A DNA stretch of 64,000 bases from Chryseobacterium pennipullorum. Its GTDB lineage: Bacteria > Bacteroidota > Bacteroidia > Flavobacteriales > Weeksellaceae. The position numbers were made by a program, and so were the translations under genes. Where the stretch lies: positions 1 to 64,000 of the forward strand of contig NZ_QNVV01000025.1 in NCBI RefSeq assembly GCF_003384725.1, in the 5' to 3' direction. Below, piece by piece: positions 26,040-35,246 of the stretch (positions are counted from its first letter, which is position 1; each line of letters opens with the position of its first letter). A model generated the notes under the pieces. The model was not told the DNA's origin and searched no databases. It saw nothing but the letters and a program-made list of their open reading frames with translations.

Positions 26040-27347
26040 TTAAAAATCTATATCAACTTCTAATTTTTCTGCCAAAAGCTTTGAAATTTTTTCTTTCAGG
26101 GGCTCAATGTCAATATTCTGCATGGCATCGTTAGCAAAAGCATATAGAAGCAATGCCTGGGCTTCTTTTTTAGAAATTCCCCTTGCTCTAAGGTAGAACA
26201 GGGCATCCTCATTAAGCTGACCTACAGTACATCCGTGTGAACACTTTACATCATCTGCAAAGATTTCCAGCTGTGGCTTTGTATCGATGCTTGCACCTTC
26301 GCTTAGCAATACATTATTGTTTTGCTGGTAAGCATTGGTTTTCTGAGCGATTTTATCTACAAATACCTTTCCGTTGAAAACGCCGTGAGCATTACCATCA
26401 AAGATTCCTTTGTAATTCTGGTAACTTTCACAGTTCGGGAAATTGTGATGAACTGCCGTATGGTGGTCTACCAACTGATCTTTTCCAATAATCGTAATTC
26501 CGTTCATGAACGAATTGATATTCGATCCGTTCTGAATGAAATCCAGGTTGTTTCTTATCAGTTTACCCCCAAAGGAGAAGGTGTTGACAGTCGTTAAGCT
26601 GTCTTTCTCCTGTTTTGCAAAGGTGTGATCAACAAGGTAAGACGTATTGTTGTCGTTCTGAAGCTTATGCCAGTCTGCTTTTGCATTCGGGTAGGTGAAG
26701 ATCTCTGTCACCGAGTTCGTCAGTACATAGGTGCTGTCAAAATTATGGTGACTTTCGATGACCTCTACTTTTGCTCCTTCTTCTACGATTAATAGATTTC
26801 TTGTATTATAGAATGTGTTTTCTTCCTGATTCTGAGAAATGTAGAATACGTGAATTGGCTTTTCAATGACCACATTTTTAGGAACTTTCAGAAAGAATCC
26901 ATATTTGCAGTACGCAAGGTTAAGATTGGTAAAAGCTAAGTCTTTGGAAGCAATGGTATTGAAATACTTTTCAAAAACTTCTTTATGTTTCTCATCATTC
27001 AATGCATAATTAAATGAAAGGAACTCTACATTTTCAATAGAAACTTTTGAAAGTTCTTTATGAAGTTTACCGTTTACGAAAACGATCCAGTCAAAATTCT
27101 CTTCTCCTAAGTGCAGTTGGTCAAACTGTTCTTTGGTGATATTATGATGCTCTTTCGGAAAGAAGTTGTAGTCTTTTTCCGTGATCTCCTTCAGATTGGT
27201 ATACTTGTACTCTTCGTCTTTTTTTGTAGGAAAACCAATGTTTTCAAACTTCTGAAGCGCTGCTTTTCGATCATCATCCAGAAATCTGTGACGAAGACTC
27301 TCCAAAAATTCGTTATGGTTCTCTATAATTTGTTCTTTTAATGCCAT
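26040..27347 (-). CDS. sufD: Fe-S cluster assembly protein SufD
   Basis: A 435-residue subunit of the SufBC2D scaffold that builds Fe-S clusters. I prefer the ATG at 27347 (MALKEQIIENHNEF), which matches the N-termini of flavobacterial SufD, to the ATG nine codons upstream at 27374. Landmarks are FPTKKDEEYKYTNL (about 40-53), the right-handed beta-helix core with LIVEEGAKVEVIESHH, and the C-terminal KCSHGCTVGQLNEDALFYLRARGISKKEAQALL, which is conserved with SufB and holds the Cys and His that help form the cluster site. It is the last gene of the operon, 161 bases after sufC, and ends at a bidirectional terminator. Confidence 0.94.
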   Translation of the reverse strand: MALKEQIIENHNEFLESLRHRFLDDDRKAALQKFENIGFPTKKDEEYKYTNLKEITEKDYNFFPKEHHNITKEQFDQLHLGEENFDWIVFVNGKLHKELSKVSIENVEFLSFNYALNDEKHKEVFEKYFNTIASKDLAFTNLNLAYCKYGFFLKVPKNVVIEKPIHVFYISQNQEENTFYNTRNLLIVEEGAKVEVIESHHNFDSTYVLTNSVTEIFTYPNAKADWHKLQNDNNTSYLVDHTFAKQEKDSLTTVNTFSFGGKLIRNNLDFIQNGSNINSFMNGITIIGKDQLVDHHTAVHHNFPNCESYQNYKGIFDGNAHGVFNGKVFVDKIAQKTNAYQQNNNVLLSEGASIDTKPQLEIFADDVKCSHGCTVGQLNEDALFYLRARGISKKEAQALLLYAFANDAMQNIDIEPLKEKISKLLAEKLEVDIDF

Positions 27348-27508
27348 TACTGGTATATCTGTGGTTTGCACCATTTTTTCTTTTTATTTGAACTAAAATA
27401 TTGTTATTCCAAGAAAAAGGGAATCCAATTTTAAATATTAGAGATTCTTCATTATACTGTTCTTTATTCAGATGCCAGCGAAAATCTCTGAAACAATCGA
27501 TTCCGTTC

Positions 27509-28252
27509 TTAGTTAAGAAGCCAATCGTATCCTTTTTCTTCAAGTTCCAGGGCTAAAGACTTATCACCTGTTTTGATGATTTTTCCATTGGCCAGAACGT
27601 GAACAAAGTCAGGTTGAATATAGTTAAGCAATCTCTGATAGTGAGTAATCAGAAGAACTGCATTTCCTTCATTTTTAAATTGGTTTACACCGTCTGCTAC
27701 AATTCTTAAAGCATCGATATCTAATCCTGAATCCGTTTCATCAAGAATCGCAAGTTTAGGATTAAGCATCATCATCTGGAATATTTCGTTTCTTTTCTTT
27801 TCACCTCCTGAGAATCCCTCGTTCAGTGATCTTGAAAGGAAGTCTTTTTTGATTCCCAGCTTTTCAGATTTTTCGCGGATTAAAGCAAGCATTTCTTTGG
27901 CCGGCATTTCTTCCAATCCGTTTGCTTTTCTTGTTTCGTTTAAAGCAGCTTTGATAAAGTTGGTTACTGAAACTCCCGGAATTTCGACCGGATACTGGAA
28001 AGAAAGGAAAATCCCTTTATGAGCTCTTTCTTCCGGAGCATCTTCAATGATGTCTTCTCCCTGGAAAAGGATGTTTCCATCAGTCACTTCATAATCCTCT
28101 TTTCCTGCAATTACAGAGGAAAGAGTAGATTTTCCGGCTCCGTTCGGCCCCATGATCGCATGAACTTCGCCCGGCTTTATTTCAAGATTAATCCCTTTTA
28201 ATATTTCTGCGCCATCTTCAATTTTGGCGTGAAGGTTTTTAATTTCTAACAT
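27509..28252 (-). CDS. sufC: Fe-S cluster assembly ATPase SufC
   Basis: A 247-residue ABC-type ATPase that drives conformational change in the SufBCD scaffold. Walker A is GPNGAGKST (about 35-43), the Q-loop region [13 protein letters not shown] is typical of SufC, the signature reads [11 protein letters not shown], Walker B is [12 protein letters not shown] with the SufC-specific D-S-G-L-D, and the switch His lies in [10 protein letters not shown]. The length is usual. It starts 18 bases after the GNAT gene, which separates it from sufB. Confidence 0.97.
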   Translation of the reverse strand: MLEIKNLHAKIEDGAEILKGINLEIKPGEVHAIMGPNGAGKSTLSSVIAGKEDYEVTDGNILFQGEDIIEDAPEERAHKGIFLSFQYPVEIPGVSVTNFIKAALNETRKANGLEEMPAKEMLALIREKSEKLGIKKDFLSRSLNEGFSGGEKKRNEIFQMMMLNPKLAILDETDSGLDIDALRIVADGVNQFKNEGNAVLLITHYQRLLNYIQPDFVHVLANGKIIKTGDKSLALELEEKGYDWLLN

Positions 28253-28270
28253 TTTATTTGCTTAAACAAA

Positions 28271-28777
28271 TTATTTTTGAATTCTATATACTAAACTTTC
28301 AGGTTGACCAGGGACATCATCAAGCGTCCCGATTGGTATCATACCTGCCTTTTCCAAAACTTTAACAGAAGCTATATTGCTGGGACGGACAATGGCGAAT
28401 ATATCTTCTCTATTGCCTTCATTAAACCCAATCTCTATAGTTTTCTTTGTGAATTCTGTGGCGTATCCCTTCCCCCATGCCTCGGAAGCAAAACGATACC
28501 CTAAATTCAATTTTTCTTCTTCTCCGTAGAGTTTATAGCTAAGTCCTCCAAAACCGATGGTATTCTCCGGACTATCCTTTTCAACAATTACCCAGCTTCC
28601 AAAATTATGCGCTTCCCAATGATCAAGCATTCTGGCAAATGTGCCTTCTGCTTTTTCAAAACTCATGGGTCCGCCTGGATTATGAATGTTGGTTTGAGGA
28701 TCATGATTAATTTCAAAGAACCTTTCAAAGTCTTCTTCAGTAGGTTTTCTCAAAATTAATCTTTCTGTAGCGATCAT
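28271..28777 (-). CDS. GNAT N-acetyltransferase (RimJ/RimL type) inside the suf operon
   Basis: A 168-residue acetyl-CoA-dependent acetyltransferase. Landmarks are the opening MIATERLILRKPTEEDFERFFEIN, the central YKLYGEEEKLNLGYRFASEAWGKGYATE with the Q/R-x-x-G-x-G/A acetyl-CoA loop reading AWGKGYA, and NIASVKVLEKAGM near the end. It belongs to the group that modifies ribosomal protein N-termini or small substrates; the target here is unknown. It lies 5 bases after sufB and 18 before sufC on the same strand, so it is cotranscribed with the suf genes. No known role in Fe-S assembly; I take it to be a passenger. Confidence 0.88.
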   Translation of the reverse strand: MIATERLILRKPTEEDFERFFEINHDPQTNIHNPGGPMSFEKAEGTFARMLDHWEAHNFGSWVIVEKDSPENTIGFGGLSYKLYGEEEKLNLGYRFASEAWGKGYATEFTKKTIEIGFNEGNREDIFAIVRPSNIASVKVLEKAGMIPIGTLDDVPGQPESLVYRIQK

Positions 28778-28782
28778 CTTTT

Positions 28783-30231
28783 TTATCCTACCGAACCTTC
28801 TAATGAGATTTCCAAAAGTTTCTGAGCTTCAATAGCAAACTCCATTGGAAGCTTATTTAAAACTTCCTTACTGAAACCGTTTACGATCAGAGCGATGGCT
28901 CTTTCTGTGTCAATTCCTCTCTGGTTACAATAGAAGATCTGATCTTCACCAATCTTTGAGGTGGTCGCTTCGTGCTCCAGCTGAGCCGAAGAATCTTTAA
29001 TCTCAATGTATGGGAAGGTGTGGGCTCCACATTCGTTACCCATCAGTAATGAGTCACACTGGGAAAAGTTTCTTGCCCCTTTGGCAGACGGCATCACTTT
29101 TACCAGTCCTCTGTATGAATTTTGAGATTTCCCTGCAGAAATACCTTTTGAAATGATCGTTGATTTGGTATTTTTCCCAATGTGAATCATTTTAGTACCG
29201 GTATCTGCATATTGGTGATTGTTGGTTACGGCAATAGAGTAGAACTCTCCGATGGCATTGTCCCCTTTAAGGATGCAAGACGGATATTTCCATGTTACTG
29301 CTGATCCGGTTTCCACCTGCGTCCAGGAGATCTTTGCATTTCTTTCGCAAAGTCCTCTTTTCGTTACAAAGTTAAATACCCCACCTTTTCCTTCTTCATT
29401 ACCCGGATACCAGTTCTGAACGGTTGAATATTTAATTTCAGCATTATCTAAAGCTATAAGTTCAACGACTGCGGCGTGAAGTTGGTTTTCATCTCTGGAA
29501 GGCGCTGTACATCCTTCAAGGTAAGAAACATAGCTTCCTTCGTCTGCAATTACAAGCGTTCTCTCGAATTGCCCTGTACCTGCCTGGTTGATACGGAAAT
29601 AGGTTGATAGCTCCATCGGGCATCTTACGCCTTTAGGAATATAGCAGAAACTTCCGTCCGAAAATACCGCGGAATTCAACGCTGCATAGAAATTATCACC
29701 TCGCGGAACTACTTTTCCCAGATGTTTTCTTACCAACTCTGGGTGGTTTTTGATCGCTTCAGAAATAGAACAGAAAATAATTCCTTTTTCTGCCAGTGTA
29801 TCCTGGAAAGTAGTTTTCACAGAAACTGAGTCTATAACGATATCTACAGCAACTCCTGAGAGTCTCTTTTGCTCCTCGATATTAATCCCTAGCTTTTCAA
29901 AAGTCTTCAATAATTCGGGATCTACCTGATCAAGGCTTTCCAGTTCTGGTTTTGCTTTTGGAGCAGCATAATAGCGGATAGCCTGAAAATCGGGCTTTTC
30001 ATATTTGATGTTCGCCCAGGTAGGTTCCACCATTTTTTGCCAGATTTTGAAAGACTCCAGACGCCATTCAGTCATCCATTCAGGCTCTTCTTTTTTAGCA
30101 GAGATTGCGCGGACGATATCCTCATTTAATCCAATTGGAAAGTCTTCATAATCAATCTTCGTTTCCCAACCGAATTCATATTTTTTATTTTCTAGATCGA
30201 CCCTTAAATCGTCTTCAGTATATTTACTCAT
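28783..30231 (-). CDS. sufB: Fe-S cluster assembly scaffold SufB
   Basis: A 482-residue scaffold subunit. Landmarks are the N-terminal [98 protein letters not shown], and the C-terminal [43 protein letters not shown]. These carry the Cys and Glu/His residues that hold the nascent cluster and contact SufD. The length is typical. The sufA-like gene lies 81 bases upstream and the GNAT gene 5 bases downstream. Confidence 0.97.
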   Translation of the reverse strand: MSKYTEDDLRVDLENKKYEFGWETKIDYEDFPIGLNEDIVRAISAKKEEPEWMTEWRLESFKIWQKMVEPTWANIKYEKPDFQAIRYYAAPKAKPELESLDQVDPELLKTFEKLGINIEEQKRLSGVAVDIVIDSVSVKTTFQDTLAEKGIIFCSISEAIKNHPELVRKHLGKVVPRGDNFYAALNSAVFSDGSFCYIPKGVRCPMELSTYFRINQAGTGQFERTLVIADEGSYVSYLEGCTAPSRDENQLHAAVVELIALDNAEIKYSTVQNWYPGNEEGKGGVFNFVTKRGLCERNAKISWTQVETGSAVTWKYPSCILKGDNAIGEFYSIAVTNNHQYADTGTKMIHIGKNTKSTIISKGISAGKSQNSYRGLVKVMPSAKGARNFSQCDSLLMGNECGAHTFPYIEIKDSSAQLEHEATTSKIGEDQIFYCNQRGIDTERAIALIVNGFSKEVLNKLPMEFAIEAQKLLEISLEGSVG

Positions 30232-30312
30232 TATTATTTTTTAGATTTCAGATTTTAGATTCAGCTCAGACTTGTATCTGAGAGCTGATACCTAGTATCT
30301 TATGTCTTTTCT

Positions 30313-30642
30313 CTAAAGACTAAATGATTCCCCGCATCCACATGTTCTGGATGCATTCGGGTTGTTAAAAACAAACCCTTTTCCGTTCAAGCCTCCTGAA
30401 TACTCAAGAGTTGTTCCTGCTAAATAAAGGATGGATTTTTTATCAATAATAATTTTAATGTCATTATCCTCAAAAATCTGATCTGTGTCTGTTTTTTGGT
30501 TGTCAAACTTTAAAACATACTCTAAACCAGAGCATCCGCCGCTTTTTACCCCCACTCTTATATAATCTTCAGCAGGGTTAAAACCATCTTCAGTCATTAA
30601 CTGAATGGCTTTTTCCTTTGCATAGTCTGATACTTTTATCAT
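30313..30642 (-). CDS. A-type Fe-S carrier protein (SufA/IscA family)
   Basis: A 109-residue A-type carrier that accepts clusters from SufBCD and passes them to apoproteins. The three conserved cysteines are in GVKSGGCSGLEY (about residue 38) and the C-terminal TCGCGESF. Other landmarks are IIDKKSILYLAGTTLEYSGGLNGKGFVFNNPNA. It is the first gene of the suf operon. A -7 element lies 29 bases before its ATG. By family logic it could equally be called ErpA; position favours a Suf partner. Confidence 0.93.
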   Translation of the reverse strand: MIKVSDYAKEKAIQLMTEDGFNPAEDYIRVGVKSGGCSGLEYVLKFDNQKTDTDQIFEDNDIKIIIDKKSILYLAGTTLEYSGGLNGKGFVFNNPNASRTCGCGESFSL

Positions 30643-30670
30643 TGTATTTATTTAGAATGATTTAATGATG

Positions 30671-30678
30671 CAAAAATA
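30671..30678 (-). promoter_or_regulatory. -7 element of the suf operon
   Basis: On the minus strand TATTTTTG matches TAnnTTTG, 29 bases before the sufA-like ATG. No TTG is found at the usual -33 distance. Confidence 0.45.
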
Positions 30679-30788
30679 CGAACAAAAATCAGGATATAAA
30701 AATCAGCATTTTTATTTTATCGATTTTTATTATTGATAGCTTTAACCTTGGTAATCTTTTGAAATCCAAAACATAAATAGATTCGAAA

Positions 30789-31640
30789 ATGAAAAGATTA
30801 GGTATTATTGCTCTGGCGCTGTTCGTACAGCACTTTTCGGCGCAAACCAACAGGTTTGTGTACCAGGTAACAATGAAGCCGGATGCAGAAAATAAAACAG
30901 AAATAAAAACTGAAAATGCCTATTTGGACATTTCTGCAGAAAAATCTTTTTTCTACTCCGAAAACAGGATCAAAAGGGATTCCATTATGCAGAAAGCTTT
31001 TCAGGGCGGTGGCGGAAGAGGCAGTATGAACAGGGACCAGATGGAAAACCTGAAAACCAATATCAGCTACTCGGTAGAGAAAGATAAAATCAGCCAGAAA
31101 ACTTATTTTAAAGACAGAATAGGTCGTGATCAGTATTCGTACGAAGAAGACAGACCTCTGACCTGGAAAATTTCTTCAGAAACAACAAAAATTGGAGAGT
31201 ATAAGGTTCAGAAGGCAGAAACGGATTTTGGTGGAAGAAAATGGACGGCATGGTTTACTACAGATCTGCCTTATCAGGATGGACCTTACAAGTTTGGTGG
31301 ACTTCCGGGACTGATTGTAAAAGTGGAAGATGATAAAAGTGATTATTCTTTTGATCTGATGAAGAATTATAAGATTGCTGAGTTTCCGGCTTTGAACCGG
31401 TTTGGAAATACACTGAAAGTCAAAAGAACAGATTTTGTTAAACAGCAACAGAAATTCAAAACAGATCCGATGTCATTTATGAATCAAGGTGGCGGTTCCG
31501 GAATAACGGCTCCCATGCGGGTAAGTGCAAGAGGATCTGGTAAAGGTGGAAATCAAAACCCTGCCGAAATGAGAAAGAGAATGGAAGAAAGAACAAAAGA
31601 GGAGACCAGGAAAAATTCTAATCCTATCGAATTGCAATAA
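30789..31640 (+). CDS. GLPGLI family protein
   Basis: A 283-residue exported protein of the GLPGLI family, named for a motif seen here as GGLPGLIVKVEDD (about 180-192). A signal peptide covers about 1-19. The body starts RFVYQVTMKPDA and includes WTAWFTTDLPYQDGPYKFGG upstream of the motif. The C-terminal 60 residues are Gly/Arg/Glu-rich and probably disordered. Family members in Bacteroidota are often next to TonB-dependent transporters, but none is adjacent here. Function is unknown. It diverges from the suf operon and converges on the metallopeptidase gene. Confidence 0.9.
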   Translation: MKRLGIIALALFVQHFSAQTNRFVYQVTMKPDAENKTEIKTENAYLDISAEKSFFYSENRIKRDSIMQKAFQGGGGRGSMNRDQMENLKTNISYSVEKDKISQKTYFKDRIGRDQYSYEEDRPLTWKISSETTKIGEYKVQKAETDFGGRKWTAWFTTDLPYQDGPYKFGGLPGLIVKVEDDKSDYSFDLMKNYKIAEFPALNRFGNTLKVKRTDFVKQQQKFKTDPMSFMNQGGGSGITAPMRVSARGSGKGGNQNPAEMRKRMEERTKEETRKNSNPIELQ

Positions 31641-31671
31641 ATAAAAATGCGGCCTCAAACGGGGCCGCATT
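31641..31671 (-). terminator. hairpin that ends the leftward metallopeptidase transcript
   Basis: A perfect 9-bp GC-rich stem (31646-31654 with 31663-31671) around an 8-base loop. The T-rich tail is on the minus strand (TTTTTATTTATT), so it serves the leftward gene best although it lies right behind the GLPGLI stop. Confidence 0.65.
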
Positions 31672-31702
31672 GTATAATTTTATATGAAATTAGCTATCCA
31701 AG

Positions 31703-31736
31703 CCTAATAGGTTTTCATAACCTGTTAGGTTTTTTA
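31703..31736 (+). terminator. terminator of the GLPGLI gene
   Basis: A 9-bp stem (31703-31711 with 31721-31729, one wobble) followed by six T residues on the plus strand. Confidence 0.7.
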
Positions 31737-31758
31737 TTAAATGCTTTAATAGAAGAGA

Positions 31759-32622
31759 TTATTTCAAAAGCTGGTTAAAAGTATCACCTTGCCTGATGTC
31801 TCCGGTATTGTAGCCTTTCATAAACCATTCTTTACGCTGGGCTGAAGTTCCATGGGTAAAACTTTCCTGATTGACGTATCCCTGTGATCTTTTCTGGATA
31901 TTGTCATCTCCCACAGCCTGAGCAGCATCTATGGCAGACTGAATGTCTCCGGGTTCAAGAATCTTTCTGGAGTCGTCATTTTTTTTAGCCCAGACCCCGG
32001 CGTAAAAATCAGCCTGAAGCTCTGTAGCGACCGACACCCTGTTCATGTCAGCTTCCGAATATCTTCCGCTTCTTCTCAAGGCATCTACTTTCTGTGTAGT
32101 TCCCAGCAGGGTTTGTACGTGGTGCCCTACCTCATGGGCAAGGACATAAGCTACGGTAAATTCTGTAACTTTTGCTCCAAATCTTTGCTGAAGATCTCCG
32201 AAGAAGCTCATGTCCATATACACTTTTTGATCTGCAGGGCAATAGAAAGGCCCCATAGCAGCTTGTGCCGTTCCACAGGCAGAATTTGTGGTATTTTCAA
32301 AAAGGACAACCTCAGGAGCCTGATAAGCCATGCCGTTTTCTTTAAAAATCTGATCCCAGGTCAGGATGTTCCATTTGGCCATCATATCGACCATTTGTCC
32401 TATTTGTTTCTCTTCGGCTGTTAGCTCCCTTCTCTGGCCTGTATTGCCGGATTGCTGTACACTTCCGGAATTCAATATGCCCGAAGGATCGCCTCCCAAA
32501 AAGAAAACAATTGCAGCAATAATTAAAGTTCCGAGTCCGCCGCCTACGATCATACCGCCTCCGCCACCTCCGGAACCACGGCGGTCATCAACGTTTCCGC
32601 CTCTGTCGTCTGTCCATTTCAT
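31759..32622 (-). CDS. neutral zinc metallopeptidase, YpfJ family
   Basis: A 287-residue membrane-anchored metalloprotease-like protein. The N-terminus is the family opening KWTDDRGGNVDDRRGSGGGGGG, followed by one transmembrane helix (about 26-46). The periplasmic domain contains AYVLAHEVGHHVQTLLGT (HExxH zinc site at about 165-169), CGTAQAAMGPFYCPADQKVYMDMSFF upstream, and RRSGRYSEADMNRVSVATELQADFYAGVWA with the third ligand (Glu/Asp in ELQADFYAG). YpfJ proteins are widespread but poorly studied. It is monocistronic and convergent with the GLPGLI gene. Confidence 0.92.
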   Translation of the reverse strand: MKWTDDRGGNVDDRRGSGGGGGGMIVGGGLGTLIIAAIVFFLGGDPSGILNSGSVQQSGNTGQRRELTAEEKQIGQMVDMMAKWNILTWDQIFKENGMAYQAPEVVLFENTTNSACGTAQAAMGPFYCPADQKVYMDMSFFGDLQQRFGAKVTEFTVAYVLAHEVGHHVQTLLGTTQKVDALRRSGRYSEADMNRVSVATELQADFYAGVWAKKNDDSRKILEPGDIQSAIDAAQAVGDDNIQKRSQGYVNQESFTHGTSAQRKEWFMKGYNTGDIRQGDTFNQLLK

Positions 32623-32721
32623 AACAATATCTTTTGTGTCGTAAATTTATAAAATTAATGCTTACAATAATTTATTAAGTTATTGTCGACCTCTTAATTT
32701 ATTGATTGCCGAACTTTTCCC

Positions 32722-32844
32722 TTAAACTTCTTTGTAATAGTCTTTGTTGTGGCCATTGATCGACGTTTGGTTTTGTCCTGCTCTAAATGTAAGTGTTGCA
32801 GCATTATTGGCGATCGTGAGCTTTTGTGTGGTTACTGCTGAAAA
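32722..32844 (-). pseudogene. possible gene remnant behind the sulfatase terminator
   Basis: Past the terminator at 32841-32878 the minus strand translates to a protein-like segment, SAVTTQKLTIANNAATLTFRA and on to GHNKDYYKEV before a stop at 32722. It resembles the end of a secreted beta-rich protein but has no start of its own (the frame opens inside the terminator hairpin). It could be a decayed 3' end or chance. Confidence 0.2.
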
Positions 32845-32878
32845 ACAAAATAAGAGGATGTAAGGAATCCTCTTATTT
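32841..32878 (-). terminator. terminator of the LtaS-type sulfatase gene
   Basis: A perfect 12-bp stem (32848-32859 with 32867-32878) around a 7-base loop. On the minus strand it is followed by TTTTGTTTTT. Confidence 0.9.
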
Positions 32879-32912
32879 AAAAATGAATATGTTGTGCTGT
32901 GAAGCATCCAGA

Positions 32913-34991
32913 TTATCGGTTAAGTTGATTGGTCTTCAGCCAATAAGACGTTGACTGATAGGCTGAAATGGCCTCATCTACGAGTTTCTGATCTTTATTT
33001 TTCAAAAGCTTTTCGTTATAGTAAAGTTTAAACTCCGGAGCCAGCTCACTTTTTTCCAATTCTAAAGAATACTGCTTTACCTTTTTCACAGGGGAAATGA
33101 TGGTAAGGCGTCCGTCCTTTACAAATCCCAGATCCTGATAGGTCGCAATGTAGGCCTTCGGCTGGAATTCTTTTTTGAAAACGTCCTGACCTAAAAATTT
33201 AGACTGGTAACTAAAGTTTAAAAGTCCGAAAAGGGTAGGCATCACATCGATCTGAGACATCAGCGCATCAAATTTCTGAGGCTGAATAAATCCTTCTGAG
33301 AAGATCATAGCAGGGATTCTGTATTTATCCATTGGAAGTTCAGTCTTTCCTGCACTTGATGCACAATGGTCTGCAATGATGACGAATACCGTATTTTTAT
33401 ACCACTCCTGCTTTTTAGCCATTTCAAAAAACAGTTGTAAGGAATAATCGGTGTACTTTACGCCGCCTTCACGGGATTTAGCTGTTCCCGGAATATCGAT
33501 TCTTCCATCCGGATAGGTAAAGGGTCTGTGATTGGAAACAGTCATCCAGTGGTTAAAGAAAGGCTTTCCTGATTTTGCTTCAGCGTTCATAACCTGAATG
33601 GCTTTTCTGGCCATATCTTCATCTGAAACTCCCCAAACATTGGCAAAGGTTATTTCTTCTGGTTTAAAGTTGTTTCTGTCGACGATATCATAGCCGTTTC
33701 CACCAAAGAAATCCTGCATATTGTCGAAGTAGCTGTATCCGCCATATAAAAATTTGACATCGTAACCTTTGGATTTGAATACATTTCCTGTGGTAAACTT
33801 ATTTTTATTGTCGTTTCTCTTGATAATACTTTCTCCGGCTGTAGGAGGAATACAAAGGGTTAAAGCCTCCAGCCCGCGTACCGTCCTGTTACCTGTAGCA
33901 TACAGATTGGTAAACATCAGAGATTTCTGTGCAAGACTATCCAGAAACGGAGTTATTTTTTGAGTATTCCCATACTGTTCCATAAAGTCGGCCGAAAGGC
34001 TTTCTATGGAGATAAGGACTACATTTTTCTTTTCTTCAGGCTGTGCTGCCAGGACATTTCTGGACAGGGCAGGCTCCGGATACTGGCTCAGGAAGTTTTT
34101 CTCTGCCTGTTGCTGATTGAGCTGTGAATAAAACTGGAAGTAATCCAGTTCATTATGGGTAAAGGCCCAGTAAAATTTTGGAATCCCGTTGGCTTCAATT
34201 TCATCTGCAAATACATTATCTGATTTGATCTGCATCAGTGAAGGGATAGCCAGCAGGCTGAGTGCACACAGAACCATGAACGTTCCCAGAAGAACCATTT
34301 TCTGTTTAAAATTGGGCAACTCCAGTAATTGGTCTTTTGTTTTTTTATAGATAAACCAGGTAATGGTAAGCGTAACAATCATTATAGCAGAGAATAGAGG
34401 AACTACCGGGTAGCTTTCCATAATATTTCCAATTACCTCGTTGGTATAGATCAGGTAATCTACTGCGATAAAGTTATAACGGACCCCAAACTCATTGTAA
34501 AAGAAATACTCACTTACTCCGTTGAAGATGATCAGAAGCACGTACAAGAACAGGGTGAAAAAATACAGGCCATTTCGTATTCTGGTTCTTTGCGTTGGAA
34601 GAAAAAGCATCAGTCCGAACAGGAACGTTTTTATTCCTACAAAGGAGAGCGCGATTTCTGTGACAGAACCTCCGTACTGCTTGAATATATTATTCGGAAT
34701 AAGCCAGATATATAGAAAGAGCAGTACTAATGCCCCGAAAATAATATAGCCGTAAGGTTTTTTATATTTTGAATTGCAGAGAAATAAAAAGTAAAGCGCA
34801 AGAATAGAACTGGCGAGGATGAAAACAAAAATATCATTGACAAGTCCTATGAACAGTACCTTAATGACTTCGAAAAGTCCAAACGTGGCTGTTGTAATGG
34901 GATGAAAAAAGAATACGGTCCTTATTATCAGAGAAACAATAAGATAGAAGATTCCTAAATAGAGGAAGGGTTTAATTTTCTTTAAAAACAT
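32913..34991 (-). CDS. LtaS-type membrane sulfatase/phosphoglycerol transferase family protein
   Basis: A 692-residue inner-membrane protein with five or more N-terminal helices (to about residue 250) and a C-terminal periplasmic alkaline-phosphatase-fold domain. Catalytic signs match the LTA synthase/sulfatase family: the metal Glu in VVLISIESLSADF, the nucleophile Thr in ATGNRTVRGLEAL, the HWMTVSNHRPF segment, and the second metal site in VFVIIADHCASS. In Firmicutes such enzymes polymerise glycerol phosphate. In Bacteroidota they may add phosphoglycerol or phosphoethanolamine to envelope glycans or lipids; the substrate is not known. The gene stands alone with its own -7 element and terminator. 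Confidence 0.9.
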   Translation of the reverse strand: MFLKKIKPFLYLGIFYLIVSLIIRTVFFFHPITTATFGLFEVIKVLFIGLVNDIFVFILASSILALYFLFLCNSKYKKPYGYIIFGALVLLFLYIWLIPNNIFKQYGGSVTEIALSFVGIKTFLFGLMLFLPTQRTRIRNGLYFFTLFLYVLLIIFNGVSEYFFYNEFGVRYNFIAVDYLIYTNEVIGNIMESYPVVPLFSAIMIVTLTITWFIYKKTKDQLLELPNFKQKMVLLGTFMVLCALSLLAIPSLMQIKSDNVFADEIEANGIPKFYWAFTHNELDYFQFYSQLNQQQAEKNFLSQYPEPALSRNVLAAQPEEKKNVVLISIESLSADFMEQYGNTQKITPFLDSLAQKSLMFTNLYATGNRTVRGLEALTLCIPPTAGESIIKRNDNKNKFTTGNVFKSKGYDVKFLYGGYSYFDNMQDFFGGNGYDIVDRNNFKPEEITFANVWGVSDEDMARKAIQVMNAEAKSGKPFFNHWMTVSNHRPFTYPDGRIDIPGTAKSREGGVKYTDYSLQLFFEMAKKQEWYKNTVFVIIADHCASSAGKTELPMDKYRIPAMIFSEGFIQPQKFDALMSQIDVMPTLFGLLNFSYQSKFLGQDVFKKEFQPKAYIATYQDLGFVKDGRLTIISPVKKVKQYSLELEKSELAPEFKLYYNEKLLKNKDQKLVDEAISAYQSTSYWLKTNQLNR

Positions 34992-35015
34992 AAATGACTA
35001 TCAATATGAATTTCA

Positions 35016-35023
35016 CAAAGATA
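35016..35023 (-). promoter_or_regulatory. -7 element of the sulfatase gene
   Basis: On the minus strand TATCTTTG matches TAnnTTTG, 25 bases before the ATG at 34991. A TTG lies only 11 bases upstream of it, too close for a standard -33. Confidence 0.4.
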
Positions 35024-35187
35024 GTTTTTGTAGGCAACTTTTGGCAGAAAAAGTCAAAACATAATAAAATATTGAGTAGATTTTAAGGATTTTTTAAGCT
35101 AAAATAAAGCTTTTTGGAATGAAGTGATAGATTGTACAGGGCTATAATGCTTCTTATGATAAAGCACGAAAGATGACTAATGAGCAT

Positions 35188-35220
35188 AAAAAAAGAGACT
35201 TTCTCCAACGGAAAGTCTCT
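35188..35220 (-). terminator. terminator of the TPR-ribH operon
   Basis: A perfect 10-bp stem (35194-35203 with 35211-35220) around a 7-base loop, followed by a run of T on the minus strand. It lies 26 bases past the ribH stop. Confidence 0.9.
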
Positions 35221-35246
35221 GTATGCTGGTCATGTCATGTAAGACA

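Noticed and set aside
27313-27543. Minus-strand 76-codon frame spanning the sufC-sufD gap, as an annotated gene
   Set aside because: It overlaps both suf genes and lacks support; kept only as a low-interest finding.
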